Part shown: positions 23,015-34,834 of the stretch, piece after piece | How positions within the stretch are numbered: the first letter of the stretch is position 1 | Layout: each line of letters opens with the position of its first letter | DNA from: Pyricularia pennisetigena | Lineage: Eukaryota; Ascomycota; Sordariomycetes; Magnaporthales; Pyriculariaceae | DNA: 64,000 bases | Assembly: GCF_004337985.1 (NCBI RefSeq) | Contig: NC_043744.1 | Location: 4,221,157 to 4,285,156, forward strand | Direction of reading: 5' to 3' | Made by a program: the position numbers and the translations under genes | Notes under the pieces: model-generated | Seen by the model: the letters and a program-made list of their open reading frames with translations, nothing else | What the model was told of the DNA's origin: nothing | Database searches by the model: none

Positions 23015-24707
23015 TCACCTTCTCCTCCGACTTTGCCGCTCCCCTGGCCCCTTCACTACCGTGTAGTCTAGCGGCCTGTTGCTCTCACTTTTGGCCTGGG
23101 CGATGTGGACGTGGCCTCCGCTGGTTATGTCTGTGGGCCACGGCCATGTGTCAAGAGCACGCTGTGCATCATCTGCGGTTTCCATGTCGATAAAGCAGCT
23201 GGCGTGGTTGCTAGTCCGGTCAATCTTCTTGCGATTGCTGATCCCACGACTGATTCGGGTATATGGTACAGAAGGTCAGTATCAAGCTGAATAGACCTAA
23301 ATCGGGGCTGCGGTCTAAGTCTTACACTTTGAAGCCGGCGAATATCTTTAGGATTTCCTCCCGATGATGTTCTTGATCTTCAGTAGGCTCAAGTCCAGTG
23401 AATAAAATGGTTCGGTGTGATGTTGGCATTGGTGAGGGCAGCAACTGCTTCTTGACAGACACCGAGCTGCTTTTCTCCTCTTTCTTGGGTGACGGCCTAT
23501 CGGGAGGTTTCTTATCGGCAACGGGAGCGGATACGGCTTTGGCAGTGGATGGGGGTGTCTTCTTCGTGATGTCCGCCCAGCTTGGTACTGGTATTTTGGG
23601 TGCCGCTGCCCCCTTGATAACACCCGAAACTTTAGCTGGAACCTCCGTGGCTTCCTGATTAGGGGTTGAGCGAGGCCGTCGCGAACAAGGCGATGCGACA
23701 GTGGCCCACATTGTGGGCTTTGGTGTCTTGACATTCGCATGTGTTGCTGACTGCTTTGGAGTCGGCTCGGTCGGTAGTCTAGTCGTTACTATTGACTGAG
23801 TCCAACGCTTAATTTCATGTGGTTTGATCTCCTTTGGCTCATCATCCCTGGGATCACCATTCTGGAGGCAGCTGTTGGCCCTTGCTCTGGTTCCGACGAA
23901 GTCAGAGCCCAGCGCATCCATATCTTTATATTTGCTCTGCGCCGTGGCGTCCTTGTCAAGACCTGCTGATGTGAAAACGGCACTGCTATTAAACGTATTC
24001 TCCGTCGCAACGCTGGCACGGTCGGAGGCTGGCCTAGTGCTGCAGTTTCCCGCGACGTGGCCAAGGGATGATGTGCTGGTGTTATCCAGAAAACTGCTAT
24101 TCTTGATGCTCGGCGGATCCTCTTTGGGAGATGGTAACCAAGGATGTGACCCAACATTAGCAGGTGAAGTATACCCTAAGTCATTAGTAGGCCACTCTTG
24201 GTCGACGATGAAATCCTCGGCCAAGGTGTGGTCATCATCGCTAGAGCGCCAACCGGTCGAGGTTGTGCGCCCGCTCAAGTCTGTTGCTGGTGAACAGAGA
24301 AAAACCTGCGGTAGCCACTTGCGCAGCTCGGCTCTTAGCATCTCAACGCCCCTCAAGGCCGCAGCGTGGGAGACGAAATCGACCCAGCACATTCCAGGAC
24401 CGCCAGAGGTTCCCGTGCTATGTATGCGCTCGATATCGCTCTTGGGTATGCCTATGGCGCCGATAAAGTCTGGGACGAATCTTGTGGCATAGAACACATT
24501 GTCGACGCGAACACGCCTGCCTTCCGCAAGCGGGTCACAAACGTTTCTGCGATTTGATGAGGACGGGCTGGTCTGAACTTGCCATTTGGCTTGTTGTGGT
24601 CCCATGTAACCACCATGGGGGGTACATCGTTGGGAGGCACAGTAACCATGGTTCCTGTCAGATATTGGACTGCTGCTGAATGGGGATGCCTGTGGATTAA
24701 AAGACAT
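23015..24707 (-). CDS. Two-RRM RNA-binding protein
   Basis: Two coding exons, 24707-23326 and 23249-23015, give 538 residues. The intron splits the second RRM: FAGFKV is joined through a shared codon to RGISNRKKIDRTSN, followed by the strand HASCFIDMETADDAQRALD. An intron model is needed because exon 1 otherwise stops right after FKV. A first RRM-like unit lies at about residues 60-135 (RRVRVDNVFYATRFVPDF; GMCWVDFVSHAAALRGVEML). The middle is Ser/Pro/Thr-rich and disordered, with a Lys-rich segment before RRM2, and the tail is basic (RQSRRRR). The start at 24707 is preferred because the poly-T tract upstream ends in TGACAG at 24745 and looks like a 5'-leader intron; longer frames through it are artefacts. 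RNA target unknown. Confidence 0.85.
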
Positions 24708-25179
24708 GGCGGCTTGGCCGAATACCACAGCATGCGATGAAAAGCTGTCAAATAAAAAGAAAGTAAAAAAAAAAAAAAAGAAAAAAAAAGAAAAAAAAAA
24801 GAACCAATGGCAAGCCAACCTTGATAGAGTAGATGTGATGCGCGGAAAGGTTTAGGAAAATCTTCTGAGGCAAACGAAGGTCATGACCAAGATAAACTGC
24901 TGTTTCACGTTTTACGGCAAGCAATGATGTTCAAGTACAACAAAGACAAAGTGAACTGATGTCGTTCGTAGGTGGACGTGACGGACGGGTTTGGAGAAAG
25001 GGATGCCAAATTTGAATTTGTGGTACTCCGAGGCTGTGTGTTGGATGCGAACAGCTTGCCAGCTTTGTTTGGTTGTTTGTTTCCATTCTCACTCTTGCCT
25101 CAGGTCCAAGAGAATTTTTTTTGATTGCGCTGGTAGCTCAATTTTCAAGGAAGGAACTGCTCTTTCAAGGTGAAGTTGC

Positions 25180-25275
25180 CCTTATTTATTTATCATTTAT
25201 TGTTTATTTTTATTTTTATTTTTATTTCTTTTATTTTCTTTGTTTTTTATTTCTATTTCTATTTTTATTTTCTAT
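25180..25275. repeat. TTTAT/TTTTTA-rich low-complexity tract
   Basis: Roughly 95 bases of imperfect TTTAT, TTTTTA and TTTATTTC units, directly read. Confidence 0.8.
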
Positions 25276-25662
25276 TCCAAGAGGCAAGGTCTCTGCCGTC
25301 ACCCGTGGCAGGGTCTAATTCCCCTTGGCTTGTCGTAGTGGAGATTGTTTCCAGCAATCGCACTTTCTAGCGTAGAAGATGCTTGGATACACCGTTGCAG
25401 GGTTATCAGTCAGGTTGGTTAATGTGCATATTAAGGCAACTTGCACAGTTGTGGGCTCGGGTTTACCGCCGTTATTTTTCACGCTGGGCTGCGATTATGT
25501 CCAGGAGTGACAAGGTTCGTCATCTACACAGTGCATCGACGGTGTGAAAGATGAAGCACCACTTCGATGGCGATTCGCGCCGTTCTTTGTCTGGTTGCGG
25601 GAATATCTTGACGTTAGTGGGTGGCTAAACCGACCTAAGTGTCGTGTAACAGGATAAGTACA

Positions 25663-25705
25663 TAGGTAGGTAGGTAGGTAGGTAGGTAGGTAGGTAGGTA
25701 GGTAG
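25663..25705. repeat. TAGG tetranucleotide array
   Basis: About 10.5 perfect tandem TAGG units immediately upstream of the TATA box of the methyltransferase gene. The same TAGGTA/TACCTA words recur downstream of that gene. Confidence 0.92.
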
Positions 25706-25706
25706 T

Positions 25707-25714
25707 TATATAAA
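25707..25714 (+). promoter_or_regulatory. TATA box of the methyltransferase gene
   Basis: TATATAAA lies about 200 bases before ATG 25914 and directly follows the TAGG array. Confidence 0.5.
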
Positions 25715-25913
25715 GTAGGTGAGGGACCTCATCCAACCAGATACATATGTTTTGTATTTCGTACTTCGTCCCAACTTTTGTGGATTTCAGAGCTTAAAAC
25801 TCACCACTACTAGCGATCATACGTACATAGTAGAAGCTGGAAATTCTTATCAAGTTTGTACTCAAGACAACACCCGCAACATTTGTTTTCTGCCGAGAAC
25901 ACAGCTAGGCAAA

Positions 25914-26735
25914 ATGTCGAATCAGCAGCGCGACAGCAACTATACCATGGGGTACTCTCCGGCTACCACAGCCAGCCACTCAGCGCGGACTGCCGAGGCG
26001 GATGCGGGTTTCTTGCTTCCACATCTCAAGGCTACTGACAAAATCTTGGACGTGGGATCTGGTCCGGGTACCATCACTATCGGCTTCGCGGCAATCGCCC
26101 GCGACGGTGAGGTCGTTGGCATAGACATCTCCGAAGATATTCTGGGCCAGGCGCGGCAGTTCGCGGCAAAAGCCGGGTCACCCCCGAACCTATCCTTCCG
26201 ACACGGCGATGTCCTCAAGGGCCTCGACTGGATCCCCGACGGCACGTTTGATGCCGTCTACGCTTCCCAGGTTTTCCCGCATTTGCCTACCGCAGAGATG
26301 AGGGAGCAAGCACTGAGCGAGATGCGTCGCGTGCTTAAGAAGGATGGCATACTGGCCACGCGAACACTGGCGGATATGCAGTGGTATCCGAGGGAACTGG
26401 GCCTCAAAGAGCTTGTTGGTGGACACATGAACAAGGCCTTTGCCACCAGCGATTATGTCGGACCATTAATGCCAGCGCTGTACAGAAAAGTTGGCTTTGA
26501 AAAGATCAAGGTTGGGGCTGGAACCCATGTGAGCGCCACTGAAGAGGAAAGAAGATGGCTGGTAGGCACATTTGGAGGTCGTCTGGCACCCGGCGAGACA
26601 GTTCGGCAGAGCTGGATTGAGGCTGGAATCAGTGAGGAGGAGGTTGACACCACTAGACGTGTGCTGGAAACATGGGCGAACACTGAGGACGCATGGTATA
26701 TTGGAGTCGAAGCGGATATCTTGGGATGGAAATGA
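25914..26735 (+). CDS. Class I SAM-dependent methyltransferase
   Basis: Single exon, 273 residues. The start is the first ATG (AAAATGTCG context); the frame is open further upstream but without ATG in good context. SAM-binding motif I is ILDVGSGPG (44-52), the acidic ribose-binding strand is VVGIDIS (about 71-77), and the loop FRHGDVLKGL, then FDAVYASQVFPHLP and MRRVLKKDGIL, follow the UbiE/COQ5-like order. The C-terminal half has several acidic helices (SEEEVDTTRRVLETWANTED). Substrate cannot be told: the family includes small-molecule and lipid methyltransferases. No secondary-metabolism core gene lies next to it, so a cluster role is not supported. Confidence 0.9.
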   Translation: MSNQQRDSNYTMGYSPATTASHSARTAEADAGFLLPHLKATDKILDVGSGPGTITIGFAAIARDGEVVGIDISEDILGQARQFAAKAGSPPNLSFRHGDVLKGLDWIPDGTFDAVYASQVFPHLPTAEMREQALSEMRRVLKKDGILATRTLADMQWYPRELGLKELVGGHMNKAFATSDYVGPLMPALYRKVGFEKIKVGAGTHVSATEEERRWLVGTFGGRLAPGETVRQSWIEAGISEEEVDTTRRVLETWANTEDAWYIGVEADILGWK

Positions 26736-27380
26736 ACAAAATAGACATGTTGCCTCGCGTGCCTGCTTACCTATCTAGGTGAGGTAGGTAAGGCATGAAT
26801 GCGAATCAACATTGCATGATTTTAGCTAGGTATTACCTACCATGCCAGTTTGGATTTGCCGCCCCATTGCGCCCAGGTGTTGCCTGCCTGCTGCACAATC
26901 TTCGAGGTGACTGAACTGGCTAGCTGGCTGGTTTGGCTGTCAGGTTTGTGATTAAGCGCACGGACCAATCCAATCACTCAAAGTAGTGGGGCGCCTGAAG
27001 GTTTTTTTTTTCTTTTCTGGAAGCAAATGAATCGCCACTACCCAATGGTAGAGCTCCATTTCCTGACTGGGTCCTCCATGTCGTCTCCTATCCTGAGGGA
27101 AAAGGAGATGGCAAATTTTTGAAGCTCGCGAATCTTGGTCAATACTTTCTCTGCCTTCTTGTCTTGACATTGATGCATTCCCGTTTTGTTTCTGCCCATA
27201 TTCGCGGGCACCAGTGTACAACCACCCCAACTACCTTGTTTCCTTCTTTTTAATACGTCTATTCTCTTCTAATGCAACTTTGAGCTTGATTCACCCCAGC
27301 GAGCAGCCGCCCCAACTGCCTCGACCTCACACTCCTTTCACGTTTGTTGTGCCTGTGCAACACCCACCAAAACCAACAAA
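26736..27380. other. Spacer between methyltransferase and RPO41 genes
   Basis: Contains TACCTA/TAGGTA words close after the methyltransferase stop, then the CT-rich promoter and leader of the RPO41 gene. No gene seen. Confidence 0.6.
26767..26793 (+). promoter_or_regulatory. Inverted repeat downstream of the methyltransferase gene
   Basis: Arms TTACCTA and TAGGTAA are separated by about 11 bases, and short GC flanks could extend the stem. It lies about 30 bases after the stop codon and may act in 3'-end formation; the role is inferred. Confidence 0.35.
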
Positions 27381-30300
27381 ATGCTGTCCAGATCACGTCC
27401 CTGCCAGCGTAGCCTGGCCCTCCGGCAGCTCGCTGCTCGAAAACTTCCCCGCAGCCAAGTCACAAGCTTCCGGTCAGCTTCAGCAAAGCCGCCATGTCTC
27501 GCCGCGATCACGCCCGAAGCTCAACAACAATGGACGACAGGCGGAGTTAACGAGGGAAGGCCTCGAACCCGGGGATTCGCAACAGCTGTCGACGATATGA
27601 GGTTTGACTGCGCACCAAAATCGCAATACTCGATGCCCCCACGGACTATTCGACAGACCAACCCGTTATATCAGACTCGACCATTGAATGGCGCGAACGT
27701 TTTAAAATTGCCCGAGATGATGGCGCCCAATTTACCCAAACTGTATCAAAAAGGCACCATTCCCGGTGACCTGACGGAAATGTTTGCAATCCTAGACGCC
27801 TGCTTTACCATAGGAAAACTTGACCGCGCTGGCGTCGTCCTCAAGCGCCTGAGCTCTCCCCAGCTGAACATGATCGACCGTGCCGACATCATGGCATTAC
27901 ACAACACGTACCTGCAGATTGCCGTCGAGCAGTTAGCTGCGAGTCCCAGTGAGGCCAAGGCAGAACATATCCACCAGTGGTACGAAACTGAGATCCGCAA
28001 GGCAGAACTGCCGCAAACGCCCGAAACCATCGCATACGTGCTCAAAGCTGCCCTCCTGACGGCGCCCGATCCAGACGATTGGAGGCTACGAAGGTTGGTC
28101 ACCAGATATATGACCTTGGCTGAAGGTGGCGTGGGGCTGGAGGTGCTCTACATGACCGACATTCTTACCGATAAGGACCGCGCCGTCATTACCAAGGTTT
28201 GTCCCACCTACAACATCACTATCGAGGACGCAAAGTCGGATATGTCCACCGAGCCTTCTCCTCTTGAGACAGAAGACAGCACAACACCTGATCCTGCCAC
28301 ACACGCATTCCCCGAGGTCCTTCCTACTCCTCAAAAAGGAGCAGGTCTGAAAACGGTCAAACGGACGCTGTCTCTCTTCGGTGAGATACCGGAGGGGTAT
28401 AGGATTCGCGACCTTCCATTGCCACAACAGCGAGAGATACAAATGCGCTTGGAGCGGGACACTGTTGACGCAGCCCTCGATAAATGGCGTGAGGATAACC
28501 AAACCTTGAACAAGATGGGGCTCAACACATCAATCAACTCATCAGTGCTGAATGCGCGGCTGTACGACTGGCAGCTTGCTCTCGAGGCTCGATTGGAGGA
28601 ATACATGGATGATTCGGAAGGTAAAGATGTTGCCAAGCCCAATGTCAATGTGAAAAGAGACGAAACGGAACGCGCCCTCGTCAGACCTTTCATGCGACAA
28701 AGCACAGCTTCAAGACTGGCGGCCATCACCATTCTGAGTGTCATGAGCTCTCTTGCCATAAACGGTGCAGACAGAGGCATACCTGTCACCCAAACTGTCG
28801 CAAACCTCGCACGATCTGCAGAAGAAGATGTTGTGGCCTACCAACGAACCCAGAGGCAGAAGATGGAAAAGTCGCTCCGGAAAATCAAACATGGCGGAGT
28901 TGAGGCAGCGAAAGCTCCGCCCAGTGCTTCCAGTACCGAGTCTACACTGCGCGTCAACGACATCTATTGTACCGACCAGGAGTCGGTAGACCGCTGGCCT
29001 CCATCAATAAGGCTATCGGTGGGCTCGGTTTTGCTGAGCTCACTAGTTGATATCACGACTGTCACCGTGACAAAGGAGCATCCCGAAACCAAGAAGAAGA
29101 TCTCGGCCGAGCAGCCGGCTTTTGTGCGCAGTGTTCAGTACCGGAAAGGCAAGAAACATGGCGTAATACTCCCCAATAAGGCACTTGTACAACTCATGAT
29201 GCGCGAGCCACGGAAGGAATTTCTCGCGCGTCATTTGCCAATGGTTTGCGAGCCTGAACCTTGGACGAGATTCGACAAGGGCGGATATCTCGAGCACCCC
29301 ACAGGCCTTGTCCGTATCAAGCGTGGCGAAAAGGACCAAAAGATCTACGCAGAGGCGGCAATGGCGAGAGGTGATATGGAACAAGTGGCCAAGGGGCTCG
29401 ACGCGCTTGGCAGGGTCGGCTGGAGGATCAACAAGCCGGTGCTGGATGTGATCTTGCAAGTTTGGAACTCGGGCGAGGGTATCGGCGGCATACCTCCCCT
29501 GACTTTCGACCTGAAGGCCCCCGAAGAGCCGTTACCTTCCGAAGATCCGTTTGTGCGAATCAACTGGCTCAAAGAACTCAAAAGGGTTGAGAATCTCAAG
29601 GCATCGTATCATTCTCAGCGATGCCATGCCAACTTCCAGCTCGAGATTGCACACGCATACAGAGACCAGACCTTGTACTTCCCGCACAATGTCGACTTTA
29701 GAGGCCGAGCATACCCTATACCTATATACCTCAATCACATGGGCGCGGATCTCTCCAGGTCGCTGTTGACTTTTGACAAGGGAAAGCCCCTGGGAGAGGA
29801 TGGGCTTCACTGGCTGAGAGTTCATCTGGCCAACGTCTATGGGTTTGACAAGGCAAGCCTCAGCGAGCGTGCTCAGTTTGCCGTGGATCACATGGAGGAC
29901 ATTATCGATTCGGCAACTAATCCATTGTCAGGGAAGCGCTGGTGGCTGGGCGCGGAGGACCCATGGCAGTGCCTGGCTACGTGCATGGAGCTCAAGGCCG
30001 CCTCCGACCTGCCAGACCCGACGCAATACGTGTGCCATCTGCCAGTCCACCAGGATGGCACTTGCAACGGGCTTCAGCACTACGCGGCGCTTGGTGGCGA
30101 CTCCTGGGGAGCTCGCCAGGTCAACCTGGAGCCAGGCGATCGCCCTGCCGATGTGTACAGTGCAGTTGCGAACCTTGTCGTTGAGAGCATCGAAGAAGAC
30201 ATGGCCAATGGTAGCAAGCTGGCCGCGGCCCTCAAGGGCAAAATCAAGCGCAAGGTCGTCAAGCAAACCGTCATGACCAATGTGTACGGCGTCACGTTTA

Positions 30301-31792
30301 TGGGTGCCAAGGCACAAGTGAAGAAGCAATTGGACGCCCTTTACCCCAAGATCAAGGAGGAGACGGGCATCGATTCGCTTTTCTTGTCATCATACGTCGC
30401 CGTCAAGATCTTCAAAGCAATGTCGACCATGTTTAAAGGAGCGCATGATATCCAGTATTGGTTGGGTGAAATCGGCAGCAGAGTCTGTCGCGCCCTTACT
30501 CCAGAGCAGATGACCCGGCTGTCCCAGGAAATGATGAGATCACCTAAAGAGAAAGAAAAAGCCCTCAAGACACTGGAGTCCACCGGCAACCCCGAATACG
30601 ATCACGTCTTGACGAACTACAACAAGGCATCATCGGGTCAGCTGCTGAGCCAGTTCAGATCGACCATCATCTGGACGACTCCGCTTCGTATGCCTGTCGT
30701 CCAGCCGTATCGAAAAACCGGGCAGAAAGTCATCAAGACGAACTTTCAGGACTTGGTCCTCAGGGTCGCGGATCCTTGGGACCCGGTGCATAAGCAGAAA
30801 CAGCTGCAGGCCTTCCCACCCAACTTCGTGCACTCTCTCGATGCTAGCCACATGATGCTGTCGGCTCTTGAATGCGATGCCAATGGGCTCACCTTCGCTG
30901 CGGTTCACGACTCCTTCTGGACGCATGCGTCCGATGTACAGAAAATGAGCAACATTCTGCGGGACGCATTCATCAGGATTCACGAAGAGAACGTCATTGG
31001 TCGTCTGGCCGATGAGTTCAAGGCTCGATACAAGGGAGCTCTGTACATGTTGAAGCTGGACGCCTCGAGCGATGTCGCCAAAGCGGTGGTGCGGTGGCGC
31101 AAAAGTCACCCCAAACTGACCTTTTCGGATGAGATGTTCTTGGAGAAGCGGAGGCTCGAACTCTTGGCATCAGAAGACGCCGAAGAGCGGGCCAAGGGAG
31201 AGGCGCTCGAGACCCCGGCCTCGCTTTACGAGCGGTTTTCCAAGGGAAGTGAAGAGCTTGTGGACCCTGAAGACGTCCCGACCCCCTTGTCGGCGATTCC
31301 CAAAACAGCTCAAGAGTTGATCGACGGCCAGAAAGCAGTGGGTCACGATATGGTGCGTGAAGAGCAAGAGTCGATGCAGGGCCAAGACTTTGACGACGTA
31401 TTTGAGTCGGAGTCGGCAGCCGAGGCAGCCGAGGCAGCAGAAGAGAGTATCGAGGCAGACACAGGAGCCTCGGACGGACCTGAGAAAATGGAACAAATGA
31501 TGGGAAGCAGCCTTTTCAATATCGCCATTGACCCCCAGCTAAAGAACCCATCGAAGCGCGATGTTGCGGTTGCGCAGCGGAAGAAACATATCTCCATCTG
31601 GGCGCCAATGTCATTCCCAGATATCCCTGAAAAGGTGAGTGCTTGCTTCGGGTTCGATTTCTTATTCTCCCGTCTACATCCGCCACTACCAGGTGCTTTT
31701 CTGATTGCCCTGATGACCAGAAACTAATATTGTGTTTTTAGGGTGACTTTGACGTGACGCGACTAAAGTCAAGCAAATACTTCTTCTCCTGA
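27381..31792 (+). CDS. RPO41: Mitochondrial DNA-directed RNA polymerase (single subunit, T7-like)
   Basis: Exons 27381-31634 and 31742-31792 give 1434 residues. The 51-nt last exon encodes GDFDVTRLKSSKYFFS, the conserved aromatic C-terminus of the family, so the intron must be removed. The Arg/Ser/Ala-rich N-terminus (MLSRSRPCQRSLALRQLAAR) is a mitochondrial targeting sequence. The N-terminal extension is followed by the T7-like catalytic domain: HQDGTCNGLQHYAALGGD with Asp about 892 (motif A), RKVVKQTVMTNVYG with Lys about 961 and Tyr about 969 (motif B and O-helix), and VHDSFWTHA with Asp about 1177 (motif C). An acidic Ala/Glu-rich insert lies near 1340-1375, just before the C-terminal region. 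It transcribes mitochondrial DNA and primes its replication. Confidence 0.97.
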
Positions 31793-33334
31793 TTCATTCC
31801 TTCATCCCCGGTTGCGTCCGACCGGATCGAATGTACACCGGCAGGCTCACATCTCGGCCGCCGCCGGTTTATAATATCTTCACATACACAAGATCTGCTT
31901 CATGCTCTGTCATTTATTCTCTGTAAGCAGGCGTTGGGTGGTTCTGATTTTTTTTCTGGGTTAGAGCATATTTTCTTTCTCCTATTGGCCTGGTCGACTG
32001 CTACTAGGTCCATTGTACAAAAGCAAATCAGTGTGTTTTTCGACTCTTTTTTCTTTTTTTTTCTTAAAAGACAAAAAGGACGGCGCACTTCATAAACATC
32101 ATACGCTGGAGTTTTACGCGGTCTTTGTTTTTCTTGAAAAGAATCATTTCCTAGTTGTCATTTTTTCCCGCTCAACCTCGCAATTTTGCGCCTTGGGTTT
32201 TACAAACTTTTTTGTATTTTATTAGTGCTTTGTTTGGGCACAACGGGCGAGTTGAACGAGACTCGTTACCGCTTCGCATGGTCGGAGCTGGAGCGGGACT
32301 GGACGATGGAAAGCCTCTTTCCAAGTCTATCAATCGTGGAGATGTACAACAGCACTGCGGTATATATCGATTTAGAGATATCACTTATTGAATGATAAAT
32401 CTGACATATAGCCCTCTTGTCTTGCTGTCGTTTATATTGCGAATTGCCATAATCTTTCATTTTCTAGACAAGACATGATCACTAAGGGGACCAAGGATAG
32501 ATTGACATTTGGGTTTCAACCTGTCAATTTTCTGGCTTTTGAAAAGATAACAGAAACACCAAGGGTGAATTCCCGTGTCTATTCTCAATCCTGCTTTGAG
32601 GTTCACGCTCGAATATGTCGGCTGGATGCTGGAATTGGTGGTGGTGGTGGTGGTGGTGGTGGTGGTGTGGCTTCTGTTGCACCTCCGCCGATGGTGAATC
32701 ACACTTGGTCCAATTCGACGACGAAGGCGTATTTGGTGCTATTGTATGCTGCCTTGCAGAGTGCATTGGAAGTCATGGAGCAGTGCCAGTCGCCTCAGAC
32801 TGCAACCTTGACTGTCTCACCAGCTTGACATGGCATTGAAGCAGTCCATCGTCTGTGAGTAGACGTTGAGTGACGAGCAAAAATCTCACGATTTTGAACA
32901 GAACAAGGATCCAGCCAGTTGTGGCTGAAGTGCAGAACCTGAGATTAAGAAGCGGTTATTGGAAGTTACGGGGAAGCAGACAGTACCCAAAGCAAAGAAA
33001 ACGATATTTGGACCAATTCCCAGTGAAGACTACTGGCTCACTTCACATCACTTCTTACACAAGATCAACATATCAGTTGAGGTTTGATCTGCTCGTGACG
33101 TTCCCATAGGATATGAATTGCCTAACTCATCACTTCCTATCAGGCCAGTGACTGACAGTTGTGATTTGTTCATTCACAGAGAATCTGAGCAGAAAATGAA
33201 ATGCCTACGCCGCACATAAACCCATCGAGGAGTTTCCTCTCAAACCTAGAAACATGTCACTAACGGGCCGAGCAGCCAAAGCAAGAAACTCATTCACAAC
33301 CAGAGAGATTTGAAATCCCCAGATCTCAGACACA
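31793..33334. other. Spacer between RPO41 and 2EXR genes
   Basis: AT-rich 3' flank of RPO41, then a GGT trinucleotide repeat near 32636-32667 and the promoter side of the 2EXR gene. Open frames through the repeat read as Gly, Trp or His runs and are not credible genes. Confidence 0.55.
32636..32667. repeat. GGT trinucleotide microsatellite
   Basis: About ten tandem GGT units, directly read. Confidence 0.9.
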
Positions 33335-34834
33335 ATGATCGAAGAAACGGCCGCAGGCCAGGACTGGAACACGATTCCACCAGAGCTGCGCCTTGAGATA
33401 TACAAGAAGCTCTGGGTGCCGCGCACCGTGACCATCTACCGCTGTGCACACCACCACGTCACTACCGACTTCGAACGAGAAGTTCTCACTCTGGCTCGAA
33501 GCCAAAACCGAGACAAGTTCGATCAGGACATCGCCATAGACGCCAGATCAGTGGCCACGCACTGCCCGGCGATCGAGGTTCCCCGCGAGGATCCCGTGCC
33601 CGATCCCAACCACGATCCGGAGACGGCAGGAGACGGGTTCCTTTGCGGGCCTCACGGCCAATGGGATGCGAGCTGGCTGCGACTGCTCAGGGAGTCGATG
33701 CCGCTTGACGACGCCGGCACCAGCGACTCACACCCGCATGACCCATCACGACAGCACCCGCCGCCGCCGCCGCTATACGGCACCACGACCTTTGCGCGCG
33801 TCGACACGGGCACGCGCATCCCCATCACGCTCTGGATCGACCGCGAGTCGCGCGCCGAGACGCTCAAGCACTACCGGCTCGCCTTTGCGCTGCGGGGCGG
33901 CGCCTCGCGCGTTTACTTCAACTTTGGGGTCGACACGCTCCGCGTCCCCGTGCACGGCAAGCTCTGGCGGCTGGTGCAGCGCCGCGACCTGCAGGACCTC
34001 GTGAGGCTGAGGATGGTCGGCACGGCCGACGACCCTTCGGCCTCGCGCTCGCGCGGCCTCGACGCCACCGCGGCGACGACGCACAACCCGGCCGAGCCGC
34101 CCGCGGCCATGGGTGCGCTACTGCGGGCCCTCTGCCCGCGGCTGCGCCACGTGACGATCGAGCCGGCGTGGGCGTGTGCGCGCAACGACCTGACCTGGCG
34201 GCGGCACGAGGCGGAGGAGAATGTCGTCATATTCAACCGCCAGGAGCTGCGCGAGCTCGAGGTCAGCTGCCCGGGGTGTACGTGGAACCATGGTCATAGG
34301 CCTTGCGGCGTGCTCCTCCGGCGGCTCCGCGAGCTCAGGTGGCTGGTCGACATACCGTTGATCTTGCCCGGGAGCAACGGGCCCTCTGAGCCGGGGCTTT
34401 TGCTCACGTTTCACAGCTCGCGGCCGATCGACGACTTTGTCAATGGCGGCGACCACGGCTACGGCGTGCCCGGATATGTCAGGAGCGAAGAGAGGTATCT
34501 AGGCCTGGACGAAGCCGAGGTGGCGAGTACGCTATTCCTGCATGGGCAGCACCCGCGCGCCAGTGTGGCCGAGGACTTCCACCGCCTCTACACCATCAAC
34601 GCCATGCAGCACAACATCAACTTGGCTTGCGACTTGACTACACACCCGGCAGGTCAGATGAACAACTCTGTAGACTTCAAATTCGAGTTCTCACCCAGTG
34701 TCTCAGACCAAAGAACTATTTTATGGGTGCGATCATTGATCGCTGGTAATCCCGATGCATCCATGTCAATACTGCAGTATGTTTTGAAGTTACAAATGGC
34801 TGGACAGGCCCAAGGAGCTCGATCCCGTCGATAG
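33335..34834 (+). CDS. 2EXR domain protein
   Basis: Single exon, 499 residues, start ATG 33335. The N-terminus has the 2EXR pattern: WNTIPPELRLEIYKKLWVPR at 11-30, then after a variable Pro/His-rich insert IDRESRAETLKHYRLAF (about 167-183) and the strand RVYFNFGVDTLRVP (about 190-204). This is the usual order of LPxEXRxxI, ESR and YFNxxxDTL. The C-terminal half is family-specific, with LRRLRELRWLVDIP resembling a leucine-rich turn. 2EXR proteins are numerous in filamentous ascomycetes and have no settled biochemical function. No signal peptide or membrane segment. GC-rich codon use fits a real gene. Confidence 0.87.
   Translation: MIEETAAGQDWNTIPPELRLEIYKKLWVPRTVTIYRCAHHHVTTDFEREVLTLARSQNRDKFDQDIAIDARSVATHCPAIEVPREDPVPDPNHDPETAGDGFLCGPHGQWDASWLRLLRESMPLDDAGTSDSHPHDPSRQHPPPPPLYGTTTFARVDTGTRIPITLWIDRESRAETLKHYRLAFALRGGASRVYFNFGVDTLRVPVHGKLWRLVQRRDLQDLVRLRMVGTADDPSASRSRGLDATAATTHNPAEPPAAMGALLRALCPRLRHVTIEPAWACARNDLTWRRHEAEENVVIFNRQELRELEVSCPGCTWNHGHRPCGVLLRRLRELRWLVDIPLILPGSNGPSEPGLLLTFHSSRPIDDFVNGGDHGYGVPGYVRSEERYLGLDEAEVASTLFLHGQHPRASVAEDFHRLYTINAMQHNINLACDLTTHPAGQMNNSVDFKFEFSPSVSDQRTILWVRSLIAGNPDASMSILQYVLKLQMAGQAQGARSRR

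Larger units (their letters stand above)
24708..25913. other. Divergent promoter region between RRM and methyltransferase genes
   Basis: Head-to-head intergenic space of 1.2 kb. It holds the probable leader intron of the RRM gene (acceptor at 24745), TTTTA/TTTATTTC-rich simple sequence at about 25180-25275 and a TAGG tetranucleotide array at 25663-25705, with a TATA box directly after it. Confidence 0.6.

Noticed and set aside
26767..26793. Bacterial-type terminator after the methyltransferase
   Set aside because: The locus is eukaryotic and has no T run after the stem; kept only as an inverted repeat.
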